Shown: positions 17,074 through 26,352, counted from the stretch's first letter. The stretch: 64,000 nt of DNA from Conchiformibius kuhniae DSM 17694 (GCF_000428785.1 NZ_AUAP01000002.1:62001-126000); one strand, 5' to 3'. Program-made: numbers and translations. Notes: a model not told the origin generated them from the letters alone.

Positions 17074-17100
17074 TTGCCCCGCCCGTATTTTTGATATAAT
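17074..17100 (+). promoter_or_regulatory. candidate sigma-70 promoter of rpoD
   Basis: TATAAT at 17095-17100, with TTGCCC at 17074-17079 as a possible -35 (15-bp spacer, shorter than ideal). It lies 88 bp before the rpoD ATG in the hemE-rpoD divergent gap. Confidence 0.45.
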
Positions 17101-17188
17101 TTGCGCCGGTTTGTCCCTTGAAATTGATAAACAAGCCATAATATTGGGGAAAACGTCCGCAATACCGATTTACGAAAGCAGCAAAACC

Positions 17189-19147
17189 ATGTCCCAACAT
17201 GCCTACCACAACGACAACGAAGAACAAAACACCGATGACAACCGTCCGCTCACGCCCGAAGAGCAGCGCGAGCGTTTGCGCCGCCTGATTATCTTCGGCA
17301 AGGAGCGCGGCTACATCACCTACGCCGAAATCAACGACGCGCTGCCGGACGACATGTCCGATGCCGAACAAATCGACAACATCGTCAATATGATTCAAGG
17401 CTTGGGCATTCAGGTTACCGAAGAAGCACCCGATGCCGAAACCCTGCTGATGAGCGACAACAGCGCCGCCATCACCGATGAAGACGCAGTGGCGGAAGCC
17501 GAAGCCGCGCTTTCGCAAGCCGATTCCGAATTCGGGCGCACCACCGACCCCGTACGCATGTACATGCGCGAAATGGGGCAAGTGGATTTGCTCACCCGCG
17601 AAGACGAAATCATCATTGCCAAAAAAATTGAAAACGCCCTGAAAAACATGATTCAGGCGATTTCCGCCTGTCCGGGCTCGGTGGGCGAAATTTTGGCACT
17701 GATTGACAAAATCAAGAAAAACGAAATCCGCGTGGACGAAGTGGTGGAAGCCATCATCGACCCGAACGAAGTTTTGCTCAACGAGTTGGGCTTGGGGCAT
17801 TTGGAAAACGCCCCCACCCCCGCCGCCAACAACAATGATACCAACACCGAAGAAGACGGCGATGCCGATGAAGACGGCGACGACGACGACGGCGATGTCA
17901 ACGGCGGCATGGAAACCAATGTGGAAGAACTCAAAGCACAGGTACTGGAGCATTTCAAACACATCCAAAAAAGCTACGACAAAATGCTGGCAGCACTGGC
18001 AAAATACGACAGCAAACACAGCAAATATCTGGAGCACCGCAGCGCGATTGCCGCCAAACTGCTGGAAGTGCGCTTTGCCACCCGCCAAATTGAAAGCCTG
18101 AGCGAAAACCTGCGCGGCAAAGTGGAGCGCATCCGCAAACTGGAGCGCGAAATCCGCGACATCTGCTTGGAGCGCGTGCAAATGGAGCGCGAATATTTCC
18201 TGCAAAGCTTCCTGCCCAACGCCACCAACCTGAATTGGCTGGCAGAAGAAATCGCCAAAGAACGGGTGTGGAGCGGCGCATTGGAGCGTTTCCAGCACGC
18301 CATTTTGGAAAAGCAAACGGAAATGGCGCAATTGGAACAAAATGCCTGCATTTCCATTGCCGAGCTGAAAGAAATCAGCAAAAATATGGTGTTGAGCGAA
18401 AAAGAAACCGCCGCCGCCAAGCAGGAGATGATTCAGGCAAATTTGCGTTTGGTGATTTCCATTGCCAAAAAATACACCAATCGCGGTTTGCAGTTTCTTG
18501 ATTTGATTCAGGAAGGCAATATCGGGCTGATGAAGGCGGTGGACAAATTCGAATACCGGCGCGGTTACAAATTTTCCACTTACGCCACATGGTGGATTCG
18601 CCAAGCCATCACCCGCTCCATCGCCGACCAAGCACGCACGATTCGCATTCCCGTGCATATGATTGAAACCATTAATAAAATGAACCGCATCTCACGCCAA
18701 TACCTGCAGGAAAACGGCGAAGAACCCGATTCGGCGAAGCTGGCGGAGCTGATGGAAATGCCGGAAGACAAAATCCGCAAAATCATGAAAATCGCCAAAG
18801 AGCCGATTTCGATGGAAACCCCCATCGGCGATGACGATGATTCGCATCTGGGTGATTTCATTGAAGACATCAATAATGTCGCTCCTGCCGATGCGGCGAT
18901 GTATTCCAGTTTGCGCGAGGTAACCAAAGACGTGTTGGAAAGCCTGACCCCGCGCGAGGCGAAGGTGTTGAGAATGCGTTTCGGCATTGATATGAACACC
19001 GACCACACGCTGGAAGAAGTGGGCAAGCAGTTTGACGTTACCCGCGAGCGTATCCGCCAAATCGAGGCGAAAGCCTTGCGCAAACTGCGCCACCCCACCC
19101 GCAGCGACCGTTTGAAGAGCTTTTTGGACAGCGAAGACGCGAAGTAA
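17189..19147 (+). CDS. rpoD: RNA polymerase primary sigma factor RpoD
   Basis: 652-residue sigma-70. Region 1.1 lies at the N-terminus (LRRLIIFGKERGYITYAEINDALP), region 1.2 is DPVRMYMREMGQVDLLTREDE, and a long non-conserved region follows. Region 2 includes LDLIQEGNIGLMKAVDKFEY and YKFSTYATWWIRQAI (about residue 459), then regions 3 and 4.2 (TLEEVGKQFDVTRERIRQIE, about residue 607). A stretch around residues 210-240 is almost only Asn, Asp, Glu and Gly and falls inside the non-conserved region. The ATG at 17189 precedes region 1.1; an earlier in-frame ATG at 17000 would add 63 residues through the promoter. Confidence 0.97.
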   Translation: MSQHAYHNDNEEQNTDDNRPLTPEEQRERLRRLIIFGKERGYITYAEINDALPDDMSDAEQIDNIVNMIQGLGIQVTEEAPDAETLLMSDNSAAITDEDAVAEAEAALSQADSEFGRTTDPVRMYMREMGQVDLLTREDEIIIAKKIENALKNMIQAISACPGSVGEILALIDKIKKNEIRVDEVVEAIIDPNEVLLNELGLGHLENAPTPAANNNDTNTEEDGDADEDGDDDDGDVNGGMETNVEELKAQVLEHFKHIQKSYDKMLAALAKYDSKHSKYLEHRSAIAAKLLEVRFATRQIESLSENLRGKVERIRKLEREIRDICLERVQMEREYFLQSFLPNATNLNWLAEEIAKERVWSGALERFQHAILEKQTEMAQLEQNACISIAELKEISKNMVLSEKETAAAKQEMIQANLRLVISIAKKYTNRGLQFLDLIQEGNIGLMKAVDKFEYRRGYKFSTYATWWIRQAITRSIADQARTIRIPVHMIETINKMNRISRQYLQENGEEPDSAKLAELMEMPEDKIRKIMKIAKEPISMETPIGDDDDSHLGDFIEDINNVAPADAAMYSSLREVTKDVLESLTPREAKVLRMRFGIDMNTDHTLEEVGKQFDVTRERIRQIEAKALRKLRHPTRSDRLKSFLDSEDAK

Positions 19148-19151
19148 TCCG

Positions 19152-19183
19152 AATCCCGTTTGTGGCGGCAAACGGGATTTTTT
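19152..19183 (+). terminator. rho-independent terminator after rpoD
   Basis: Stem aatcccgttt / aaacgggatt (19152-19161 with 19170-19179) with a following T-run, 5 bp after the rpoD stop. Confidence 0.85.
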
Positions 19184-19202
19184 GCGGCATGGTGTTTGGG
19201 TC

Positions 19203-19238
19203 AAAAAAATCCTTGCAATTGGTTTTGCAAGGATTTTT
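19203..19238 (-). terminator. rho-independent terminator for the mltD-like gene
   Basis: Stem aaaatccttgcaa / ttgcaaggatttt (19206-19218 with 19225-19237), AT-flanked, with a T-run in the leftward direction. It lies 17 bp beyond the stop of the leftward gene and back-to-back with the rpoD terminator. Confidence 0.8.
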
Positions 19239-19254
19239 GTGCGGCAACGCTGTT

Positions 19255-21621
19255 TTAGCTGGAAATCAGACGAATGGTTTGTCCGGTTTTCAGGTTGGAC
19301 GTGCCGTTGTTCAGGCGTTTGATTTCGTTGATGTTCAGGTTGTAGCGGGTGGCGATGCTGTGCAGGGTGTCGCCTTTGCGCACGGTGTAGGACGCAGGCG
19401 TGGTGCTGCGTGCTGCGGTTGCCGCGTTGCCGGAAACTTTGCTGAGCGGGTTGCGCGATGCCGCTTTTTTGCCGCCGCCGATGCGCAAAACCTGCCCGAT
19501 GCGGATGTGGTTGTTGCGGATGCCGTTGGCGTGAATCAAATCGGCAACGTTGATGTTGTAGCGTTGGGCGATGTTGTAGAGTGTGTCGCCTTCGCGGACT
19601 TTGTGCGTGCCGTTGTGCTGCTGAATGTTGGCGGAAGCGCGGATGGCCTGTGCCACGGGGTCGCCCGCTTCACGCGCTTGGCGGATGCTGGCAAGCTGTT
19701 GTGCTTGTTTGAGTTTTTCGGCACGCAGACGCTCTTGCTCGCGGCGTTTGGCTTCTTTGGCTTCGGCAATGCGGGCGGCACGTTCGGCGGCGGCACGGGC
19801 TTTGGCGCGTGCGGCTTCTTTTGCCAAACGGGCGGCTTCGGCGCGTTCTGCCTGTGCGTTGGCTTGGGCAACGGTGGAGCGTGCCGCTTGCAGGGCTTGG
19901 CTGCGTTGTTTTGCCAATGCCATCAGGGGGTCGTCTGCAAACGTGTTTGCTGCTGCCGGTTCGGAAGCGGCGCGGACGCTTTCGTCTGCAAAGGTTTCGG
20001 CAACAGCCGTATCGGCAGCAGGGGCGGAAGCCGCACCGTTGGTTACATCGGCAAAGGCAAAGTGTTCGCTTGCCACTTGTACGGCTTTGTCGGCGTGTTT
20101 TTCGGTAACGCTTTTGGCAACGGTTTCGGTTTTGGCGGCAGCAGCTTTATCCGCTTTGGCGGCTTCGGTGAAATTAAAGCTGACGGCGGCTTTGGCGGCG
20201 GTTGGTGCCGTTTCGACTGCGGGAGCGGACGCTGCTGCTGCCGCCGCACCGCGTGCCGCCGCTTCGACAATCGGGTCGTTCACGGCGCCGTTTTCAACAA
20301 AGTTGATGAAATTCGCCTGTTTTTGCGCGGGGGTGTTTTGGGCAAGGGCGGAGGCGGGTGCGGCGGTGTCGGCGGCAGTCAGCACGGGCGCTTGCTCCAC
20401 ATAGGTGTCGGGAACGGGGTCGTTGTCGGCTTTGGCAAAGTTCAGCGAGATGTTTTGGTTGGTGTTCAGGCTGTTGTTGCGGCTGACCAAGATGCTTTTG
20501 CCTGCCGACACGCGGTTGCCGTTGATGCCGTTCAGGCGGCGCAATTCGCCTACGGGCGTATTGGTTTTGGCGGCGATGTCGCTCAGGGTCATGGTGTAAT
20601 CGGGGGTGTATACGTCCCACGAAAGCAGGGCGCGGGCATCGGTGTTGCGGTAGTTGTTTTCAAAGGTTTTGACCGCAGCCACCGGCAGCAGCATTTTGCG
20701 CCCGTTTTTCGGAATGAACACGGGGGTTTTGAAGCCCGGATTGAGCGCGAGAAACTCGCTTTCGGGAATGTTTGCCAGATGCGCCGCCGCCATCACGTCC
20801 ATCGGGGTGTCCACGCTGACCGCTTGGAAATAGGGGCTGTGTTGGATGTCGGGCAGTTGCAGCCCGAAGCTGTGCGGATTGCGTACCAGATTGCGTACCG
20901 CCAGCAGCTTGGGAACGTAGTTGCGCGTTTCGCCGGGCATGCGCAGGTTTTCGTAGGTGGGCGGCAGCCCCGATGCTTGGGCGCGGCGGATGGCGCGGGT
21001 GAGGTTGCCTTCGCCCCAGTTGTAGGCGGCCAGTGCCAACGACCAGTCGCCAAACAGCCCGTGCAGGTATTGCAGGTAGTTGAGTGCGGCGTTGGTGGAG
21101 GCGTACACGTCGTGGCGGCCGTCATAAAGCGGGGTTTGCTCCAAGCCGTAATGGCGGCCGGTGGCGGGCATGAACTGCCACAGCCCCGATGCGCCCACGT
21201 GCGAGCGGGCTTTGGTGACATACGCGCTTTCGATAAAGGGCAGCAGTGCGATTTCGGCGGGCATGCCGCGCTTTTTCACCTCGTTGGTGATGTGGAACAT
21301 ATAGGGCTTGCTGCGGTCGAGCGTGCGTTTGAAGTAGGCGCTGTTGTTGGCGAATTTGTTTTCGTGGCTGCGTACCAGATTGGGGTGTACCTCGCCCAAG
21401 CGGAAATCGTGGGCAAGCTGTTTCCACACGCTGCCGCCGAAAATGCGCTGTGCGCCGGTATCGGCTTTGCCGGCTTTGGCAAGCTGGGCATTGTCGCTTA
21501 AAACCGATGCGTTCAAGCGCATCATCGCCATGCCGGAAGCTTCGGGATTGTGGACTTCTTTGCCGTGTGCGGCAGCGCACAAACCGCCAACGGCAACGGC
21601 CAGAGATTTTAGTGGTTTCAT
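19255..21621 (-). CDS. mltD: membrane-bound lytic murein transglycosylase D-like with LysM repeats
   Basis: 788-residue exported protein that cleaves glycan strands to 1,6-anhydro-MurNAc ends (family knowledge). It has a signal-like N-terminus, then a GH23/SLT domain with the catalytic segment LLPFIESAYVTKARS (Glu131), VGASGLWQFMPATGR and LAAYNWGEGN. A first LysM-like module lies at about residues 345-395 and two clear C-terminal LysM domains at about 673-716 (HKVREGDTLYNIAQRYN) and 744-788 (YTVRKGDTLHSIATRYN). Between them, about residues 470-660, is an Ala/Glu/Arg-rich segment with long heptad-like helices, longer than I expect for E. coli MltD (about 450). A separate terminator suggests a monocistronic unit. 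Confidence 0.93.
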   Translation of the reverse strand: MKPLKSLAVAVGGLCAAAHGKEVHNPEASGMAMMRLNASVLSDNAQLAKAGKADTGAQRIFGGSVWKQLAHDFRLGEVHPNLVRSHENKFANNSAYFKRTLDRSKPYMFHITNEVKKRGMPAEIALLPFIESAYVTKARSHVGASGLWQFMPATGRHYGLEQTPLYDGRHDVYASTNAALNYLQYLHGLFGDWSLALAAYNWGEGNLTRAIRRAQASGLPPTYENLRMPGETRNYVPKLLAVRNLVRNPHSFGLQLPDIQHSPYFQAVSVDTPMDVMAAAHLANIPESEFLALNPGFKTPVFIPKNGRKMLLPVAAVKTFENNYRNTDARALLSWDVYTPDYTMTLSDIAAKTNTPVGELRRLNGINGNRVSAGKSILVSRNNSLNTNQNISLNFAKADNDPVPDTYVEQAPVLTAADTAAPASALAQNTPAQKQANFINFVENGAVNDPIVEAAARGAAAAAASAPAVETAPTAAKAAVSFNFTEAAKADKAAAAKTETVAKSVTEKHADKAVQVASEHFAFADVTNGAASAPAADTAVAETFADESVRAASEPAAANTFADDPLMALAKQRSQALQAARSTVAQANAQAERAEAARLAKEAARAKARAAAERAARIAEAKEAKRREQERLRAEKLKQAQQLASIRQAREAGDPVAQAIRASANIQQHNGTHKVREGDTLYNIAQRYNINVADLIHANGIRNNHIRIGQVLRIGGGKKAASRNPLSKVSGNAATAARSTTPASYTVRKGDTLHSIATRYNLNINEIKRLNNGTSNLKTGQTIRLISS

Positions 21622-21814
21622 AACGTTTTCTTTATATGATGACTCAATCGCTTGGTTGAGGGGTTGGGACGAAGGTCAGACAGAACCTATCGTAAGGTTT
21701 TCAAGTTGATGTGTCAATGGTCGGGCAAGTAAAATAATGCCTTGCGGCGGATTCGGGCGGGCGGCACGCGGCGGCGGCGCGGCAAACGCGCGGTGTTTTG
21801 ACAAGGAAAACAAG

Positions 21815-22531
21815 ATGATTGACGGATTGGGCGCATTGCGCGGCTGGTGGGAAAAAAGCGAATTGGGTCAATATGTTTATGCACAGGAGCGTGATTTTTT
21901 CCGTGCGGCGGCGCAAGAATGCGGCGGACGGCGCGCGCTGCTGGCGGGGGCGTTTGCCGCAGATGCAAAATCCGATTTCGGCTTATGCGGCATGGTGTTG
22001 CAATGCGGCACACTTCCGGCGGACGTGTTGGCGGACGCGGCGGCGCTGCCTTGGCGCGGCGAATGTTTCGACACCGTGCTTGCCATGCACCCCGCCGATT
22101 TCGGTGCGGACGCGCACGCGGTGCTGGCGGAGCTGTACCGTGTGGTGCGCCCCTACGGCCATGTGGTGCTGACGGGTTTTAACCCGCATTCGTTGTGGCG
22201 CATCGGCGGTAAAGTGCCGCAAGTGGCGCATTCGCTGCCGTTTGCGCGGTTCAAACAATGCGTGGCGCAAACGGGCTGGCAGGTGGTGCGCGGGCGTTTT
22301 ATCCATTATCTGCCGCCGGTGTCGCGGCGGGTGTGGATTCGGCGTTGGCGTTTTTTGGAGTTGGCGGGCAACCGTTGGTGGCCGCACGGGGCGGCGGTGT
22401 ACGGCGTGGTATTGAGAAAGCGGCAGGCGGGCATGCGGCTGCAAACGGATTGGGCGGACGGGCGCGTGTTTGGCGGCGAAATGGCGGTGGCGTTGGCGCG
22501 GCGTGCCGGCAAAGCTGCAAATACGCGGTAG
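21815..22531 (+). CDS. class I SAM-dependent methyltransferase (Methyltransf_11 type, YafS-like)
   Basis: 238 residues. The C-terminal half of the SAM fold is clear (FDTVLAMHPADFGADAHAVL, ELYRVVRPYGHVVLTGFNPHSLW), while the usual glycine-rich motif I is poorly recognisable. The GFNPHSLW signature is the feature I associate with YafS-type proteins of unknown substrate. It is divergent from the mltD-like gene; RBS aaggaaaacaag precedes the ATG at 21815, and an upstream in-frame ATG at 21737 would add 26 poorly conserved residues. A mosaic repeat starts right after the stop. Confidence 0.82.
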   Translation: MIDGLGALRGWWEKSELGQYVYAQERDFFRAAAQECGGRRALLAGAFAADAKSDFGLCGMVLQCGTLPADVLADAAALPWRGECFDTVLAMHPADFGADAHAVLAELYRVVRPYGHVVLTGFNPHSLWRIGGKVPQVAHSLPFARFKQCVAQTGWQVVRGRFIHYLPPVSRRVWIRRWRFLELAGNRWWPHGAAVYGVVLRKRQAGMRLQTDWADGRVFGGEMAVALARRAGKAANTR

Positions 22532-22725
22532 GGCGCGTCATCAATCAACTGCAAAAGCACCGCGCCGTCATTTCCGCGCAGGCGGGAATCCAAAACAAAT
22601 TGTAAAAATCATTGATAAAACTTCGCTTCACAAACATCAGGCAGTGGATTCCCGCCGGCGCGGGAATGACGGCGTATTTTTATATGATACTGATTTAATT
22701 GGAAAAATTCAAATGATGACACGCT
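22531..22725. repeat. dRS3-bearing intergenic mosaic element N4
   Basis: Begins GGGCGCGTCATCAATCAA right at the methyltransferase stop codon and ends AAATGATGACACGCT inside the 3' end of recO, where it supplies the last codons and the stop (tca at 22709 on the plus strand). It contains one altered and one perfect dRS3 palindrome. Confidence 0.87.
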
Positions 22726-23470
22726 CTGGTGGTGCGGGCGGCAAACGGCTTTTGAATGCCTTAAGCTGCTGTAGCACCGTGCGCGTTTGCGGCTCGGGCA
22801 GGCGGAAACCGACCAGCATTTTCATCAGCGCGGCGGCAGCGCGCACATCGCCGTCATCGTCCAAAATACCGTTGCGTATGCCCGCCAGCACCCTGCCGTA
22901 CACCGTGATGCCCGCATCGGGCGCGGGCGCACCGTCCGGCAAGCGTTGCGGTGGCGACTCGGGGCAAATGCGGTAACGCGCCTGTGCGGACACCGCGTTG
23001 CCGTCCGCGTCCTGCTGCCAATCGGCGCACAAACCGAGCGCGTGCAGCAACGCCCATTCAAAACGGCGCAACGCGGCGGTATGGCGGCGGTGGCAGCAAA
23101 TATCGCGCAAAGCCTGCGCCAGCGCATCATAAAGCGGCGGATTCGGGTCTTCGGGCGCGGTGAGCCTGCACACCAACTCGTTCACATACAGGCTGCTGAA
23201 CAGGCTTTGCCCCTGCGGCTGCGCCCACCCGCCCAACCATTCGGCACGGTGCAGCGTTTTCAATTCTTCCCTGCCGTACCACGAAGCCGAAAACGGCACA
23301 AACGGCACCACCACCCCGCGCAATTCCGAACCGCGCGTCCGCGCACTGCGGGCAAGCAGGGCAACGCGCCCGTAATCGCGGCTGAACACCTCCAAACGCA
23401 AACTGTTTTCGCGCCAAGCCTTGCTGTGCAGCAAAAATACGGGCTGACCGTTGATGCGGTCGCGGCTCAC
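22709..23470 (-). CDS. recO: DNA repair protein RecO
   Basis: 253-residue RecF-pathway mediator that loads RecA on SSB-coated DNA and anneals strands. The N-terminal OB-fold has QPVFLLHSKAWRENSLRLEVFSRDYGRVALLARSARTRGS in two adjoining parts, then the helical domain SSLYVNELVCRLTAPEDPNPPLYDAL. The GTG start at 23470 overlaps the stop of the FixH-like gene (GTGA). The C-terminal ERVII lies within a mosaic repeat, so the natural end may have been replaced. The zinc cysteines of some RecO proteins are not evident. Confidence 0.9.
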   Translation of the reverse strand: MSRDRINGQPVFLLHSKAWRENSLRLEVFSRDYGRVALLARSARTRGSELRGVVVPFVPFSASWYGREELKTLHRAEWLGGWAQPQGQSLFSSLYVNELVCRLTAPEDPNPPLYDALAQALRDICCHRRHTAALRRFEWALLHALGLCADWQQDADGNAVSAQARYRICPESPPQRLPDGAPAPDAGITVYGRVLAGIRNGILDDDGDVRAAAALMKMLVGFRLPEPQTRTVLQQLKAFKSRLPPAPPERVII

Positions 23471-24006
23471 GGCGCGGCGGGCTTGGGTTTCAATTCCACC
23501 GCACCGCCCTGATTGGGCAGCCACTTGGACTGTACCCGCCATTGCCCGTTGGCATCTTCCACCCGCACATACCAATGCGCCGCCGCCGCCAAAGGCGCAA
23601 ACGTCGCCTGATATTCCGCCTTGTCGCCCGAAGTACCGCCCGCCTTGAGCGGCACGGTTTGGTCAAACGCCTGCTTGGCGGGGTGCATCAGCACCAACTG
23701 CAAGGGCTGCTCGCGGGGAAAATCGCCCGACACGAACACTTTGGCGGCATCGGCTTGCGGATTGAACAACACCTGCGCGGTAATCTTGCGCTTGGCGGCT
23801 TCGCTGTCGCGCTCGATTTGCAAATTGATGTGCTTGCCGTCTTTATAATAATCATCGCTGACCATATCGTCCGCAGTCGAGCTGGCAAAATAAAAACTGG
23901 CAAACGCGGCAACCACCACAATCATCGGGCCTGACATCAGCAGCCAAAACACCTTTTGCCTGTACCAAGGCAGGGCATCGCGGTTGGGGGAAGGGGATTG
24001 GGTCAT
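23467..24006 (-). CDS. FixH-family protein
   Basis: 179 residues with one N-terminal membrane anchor (about residues 20-42, LLMSGPMIVVVAAFASFYFA) followed by a periplasmic domain containing DDYYKDGKHINLQIERD, the typical FixH/CcoH-like opening, and a beta-rich remainder (YVRVEDANGQWRVQSKW). FixH proteins act with FixG/CcoG in assembling cbb3 oxidases, and ccoG lies 2 bp upstream here. The recO start overlaps its stop. The cbb3 structural genes are not in the window. Confidence 0.82.
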   Translation of the reverse strand: MTQSPSPNRDALPWYRQKVFWLLMSGPMIVVVAAFASFYFASSTADDMVSDDYYKDGKHINLQIERDSEAAKRKITAQVLFNPQADAAKVFVSGDFPREQPLQLVLMHPAKQAFDQTVPLKAGGTSGDKAEYQATFAPLAAAAHWYVRVEDANGQWRVQSKWLPNQGGAVELKPKPAAP

Positions 24007-24008
24007 GC

Positions 24009-25436
24009 TTACTCTCCGATAAAGCTGGCTTTTTCGCGAATGGTGCGGGCTTGGTTTTCGGGTGCGCCGGCGGGGCGGTAGCGGAACTCGAACTCAATCG
24101 GGTGGCTGCCCCTGTCGGCGTATTCGGGCTGGGTGGACACCTGCACCGGCACCGACACCAACTCCCCGCCCGGAATTTCCAAGCCCTGTTCGGGCAGTCC
24201 GTTCAAACGGATGTCTTCAAAACCACGCACCACCGCCGACACGATTTGCGGCTGTTCGCTGGCATTGTTGATGTTCAAACGGTAGGCGTTTTCCAACATG
24301 CCCAATTTGTTTTCGCGCACCATCACGCCACGGTCTTTGATGATGTCGATGTGCATGGTTTGGCGCGTGAACAGCCCCACCACCAAACCGATGGCGGCAA
24401 TGCCCAAAAAACCGCCGTACAACGCCACTTTCGGGCGCAACAGCCGTTTTTTGATGTCTGCATCAGTGTATTCGTGTTTGAGTACCGCTTCGGTGGTATA
24501 GCGAATCAAACCGCGCGGATAAGCCATCTTGTCCATAATCTCATCACAGGCATCGATGCACGCCGCGCAGCCGATGCACTGGTATTGCAAACCTTCGCGG
24601 ATGTCGATGCCGACAGGGCACACCTGCACGCACATATTGCAGTTGATGCAGTCGCCCAAACCCGTTTCGCCGCGTTGTGCGGTTTTTTTCCGCGCCCCGC
24701 GCGGTTCGCCGCGTGCTTCGTCATACGAAATAATCAAAGTATCGTGGTCGAACATCGCGCTTTGGAAACGCGCATACGGACACATGTGCAAACACACTTT
24801 TTCGCGCATGATGTGTCCCAAAAGCCATGTGAAGCCCGCATAAATCGCCGCCGTCAGCACCGCGCCGAAGCCCGCCGTGCCGGCAAACAGCGCGGGCACA
24901 AATTCGCGAATCGGCACGAACCAGCCGGCAAAGGTGATGCCCGTCCAGCCCGCCACTGCGGCAATCAGCAGGTATTTGGTCAGCTTGACGCGGATTTTGT
25001 GCAGATTCCACGGCGATTTTTCCAGCTTCAGGCGTTGGTTGCGGTCGCCTTCGACCAGATGGTCAATCCACAGCATGATTTCGGTGTACACCGTTTGCGG
25101 GCAGGCGTAGCCGCACCACAAACGTCCGGCAATGGTCGTCCACCAAAACAGCCCGAAGGCGCACACCATCAGCAAGCCGCTTAAAAACAGCAAATCGTTC
25201 GGCACGAGCACCATGTCGAAAATATAAAAATGCCGTCCGGGAATGTCGAACCACACCGCTTGTCGTCCGTGCCACATCAGCCACGGCATGCCGTAGAAAA
25301 ACAATTGCGTGGCAGCCAGCACCGCCAAACGCAGCTTGGCAAAACGCCCTTCGGCTTTTTTGGGGTGGATGCGTTGTCCTTCGGGGTGGATTTCGATGAC
25401 TTTCCGGCTTTTTGGTGTTTTGTTTGCGTCCGTCAT
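24009..25436 (-). CDS. ccoG: cytochrome c oxidase accessory protein CcoG
   Basis: 475-residue membrane ferredoxin-like protein (FixG/RdxA) needed for cbb3 oxidase assembly, proposed to reduce copper. About five membrane segments are visible, with the conserved WCGYACPQTV and CLHMCPYARFQ, then two 4Fe-4S clusters in CINCNMCVQVCP and CIGCAACIDACD. An Ig-like C-terminal domain (about residue 365 on) ends the protein. It is the first gene of the ccoG-fixH-recO run, and the divergent neighbour is an ADP-ribosylglycohydrolase. I saw no clear FNR box in the short gap. Confidence 0.95.
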   Translation of the reverse strand: MTDANKTPKSRKVIEIHPEGQRIHPKKAEGRFAKLRLAVLAATQLFFYGMPWLMWHGRQAVWFDIPGRHFYIFDMVLVPNDLLFLSGLLMVCAFGLFWWTTIAGRLWCGYACPQTVYTEIMLWIDHLVEGDRNQRLKLEKSPWNLHKIRVKLTKYLLIAAVAGWTGITFAGWFVPIREFVPALFAGTAGFGAVLTAAIYAGFTWLLGHIMREKVCLHMCPYARFQSAMFDHDTLIISYDEARGEPRGARKKTAQRGETGLGDCINCNMCVQVCPVGIDIREGLQYQCIGCAACIDACDEIMDKMAYPRGLIRYTTEAVLKHEYTDADIKKRLLRPKVALYGGFLGIAAIGLVVGLFTRQTMHIDIIKDRGVMVRENKLGMLENAYRLNINNASEQPQIVSAVVRGFEDIRLNGLPEQGLEIPGGELVSVPVQVSTQPEYADRGSHPIEFEFRYRPAGAPENQARTIREKASFIGE

Positions 25437-25527
25437 GGCGTATTCCTGAGTCCTGAATGATGTTTTTGTTGTGGCGCGATTATACGCCTTTTGCGGGGGC
25501 TGTTGCGTTTATCGGGGCAATCGGCTT

Positions 25528-25533
25528 TATAAT
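25528..25533 (+). promoter_or_regulatory. candidate -10 of the ADP-ribosylglycohydrolase gene
   Basis: TATAAT 42 bp before the assigned ATG; no good -35 at 17 bp. Confidence 0.35.
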
Positions 25534-25574
25534 GCGCGGCTGTGGCAGATTGCCAATTTGGAAAGGAGCAAAAC

Positions 25575-26348
25575 ATGATGTTGGGTGCGGCAATCGGCGA
25601 TGTGGTCGGTTCGCGGTTTGAGTTTGCCAATTATCGGGCAACGGATTTTGCCCTGTTTACCGACAAATCGGGCTTTACCGATGATACGGTTTGCACGGTG
25701 GCGGTGGCGGAATGGGCGTTGGGCGGGTGTCGCGGCGATTTGGCGGTGATGCTGCAACGCTGGTGTCAGCGTTATCCGCAGGTGAGCGGCAGCTACGGCG
25801 CACGTTTCGGGGCGTGGCTGTGGTCGGCGTCGCCCGAGCCGTACCAAAGCTGGGGCAACGGTGCGGCGATGCGGGTGTCGGCGGTGGGGTGGCTGTTTGA
25901 CTCGCTCACCGACACGCTCAATGCCGCGCACGATTCCGCCGCCGTTACCCACAACCACCCCGAAGGCATCAAGGGGGCGCAGGCGGTGGCGGCAGCGATT
26001 TTTTGGGCGCGTAGCGGCGAAAGCAAAAGTTTTATCCGCCAAAACATTACCGATTTTTTTGATTATGATTTGTCGCAAAGCTGCGGACAAATCCGTCCGC
26101 ATTATCAATTTGACGAAAGTTGTCAAGGCACGGTGCCGCAGGCATTGACGGCGTTTTTGGAAAGCGAAGGTTTTGAAGATGCGGTGCGTTTGGCGGTATC
26201 GCTCGGCGGCGACAGCGATACGGTGGCGGCGATTGCGGGCAGTGTTGCCGAAGCCTATTACCGCGCCTTGCCCAAGCAGATGGTGTTGGAAACGCTGCGG
26301 CGGCTGCCCGATGAAATGATTGATATTTTGGCGCGCGTTCCTGCGTAA
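25575..26348 (+). CDS. ADP-ribosylglycohydrolase family protein
   Basis: 257 residues of the ARH/DraG fold, enzymes that remove ADP-ribose from proteins or small molecules using two Mg ions. N-terminal GAAIGDVVGSRFEF, the metal triad region GFTDDT, the WGNGAAMRVSAVGWLF motif, THNHPEG and the C-terminal metal site GGDSDTVAAIAGSVAEAYY are all present. The full set of metal ligands suggests activity. The RBS aaaggag is spaced 7-8 nt from the ATG at 25575. The substrate is unknown; no partner ADP-ribosyltransferase gene is seen in this window. Confidence 0.92.
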   Translation: MMLGAAIGDVVGSRFEFANYRATDFALFTDKSGFTDDTVCTVAVAEWALGGCRGDLAVMLQRWCQRYPQVSGSYGARFGAWLWSASPEPYQSWGNGAAMRVSAVGWLFDSLTDTLNAAHDSAAVTHNHPEGIKGAQAVAAAIFWARSGESKSFIRQNITDFFDYDLSQSCGQIRPHYQFDESCQGTVPQALTAFLESEGFEDAVRLAVSLGGDSDTVAAIAGSVAEAYYRALPKQMVLETLRRLPDEMIDILARVPA

Positions 26349-26352
26349 GCAA

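Noticed and set aside
16982..18658. Long upstream extension of the hemE frame
   Set aside because: It runs antisense to rpoD; HemE has its conserved N-terminus at 16981 and family length from there.
19162..21501. 779-codon Gly/Phe/Val-rich open frame on the plus strand
   Set aside because: It is exactly antisense to the mltD-like gene, which has clear SLT and LysM domains; the glycine-rich frame is a GC-rich shadow without RBS.
24051..25184. 377-codon open frame on the plus strand
   Set aside because: Antisense to ccoG; His/Gln/Arg-rich shadow without motifs.
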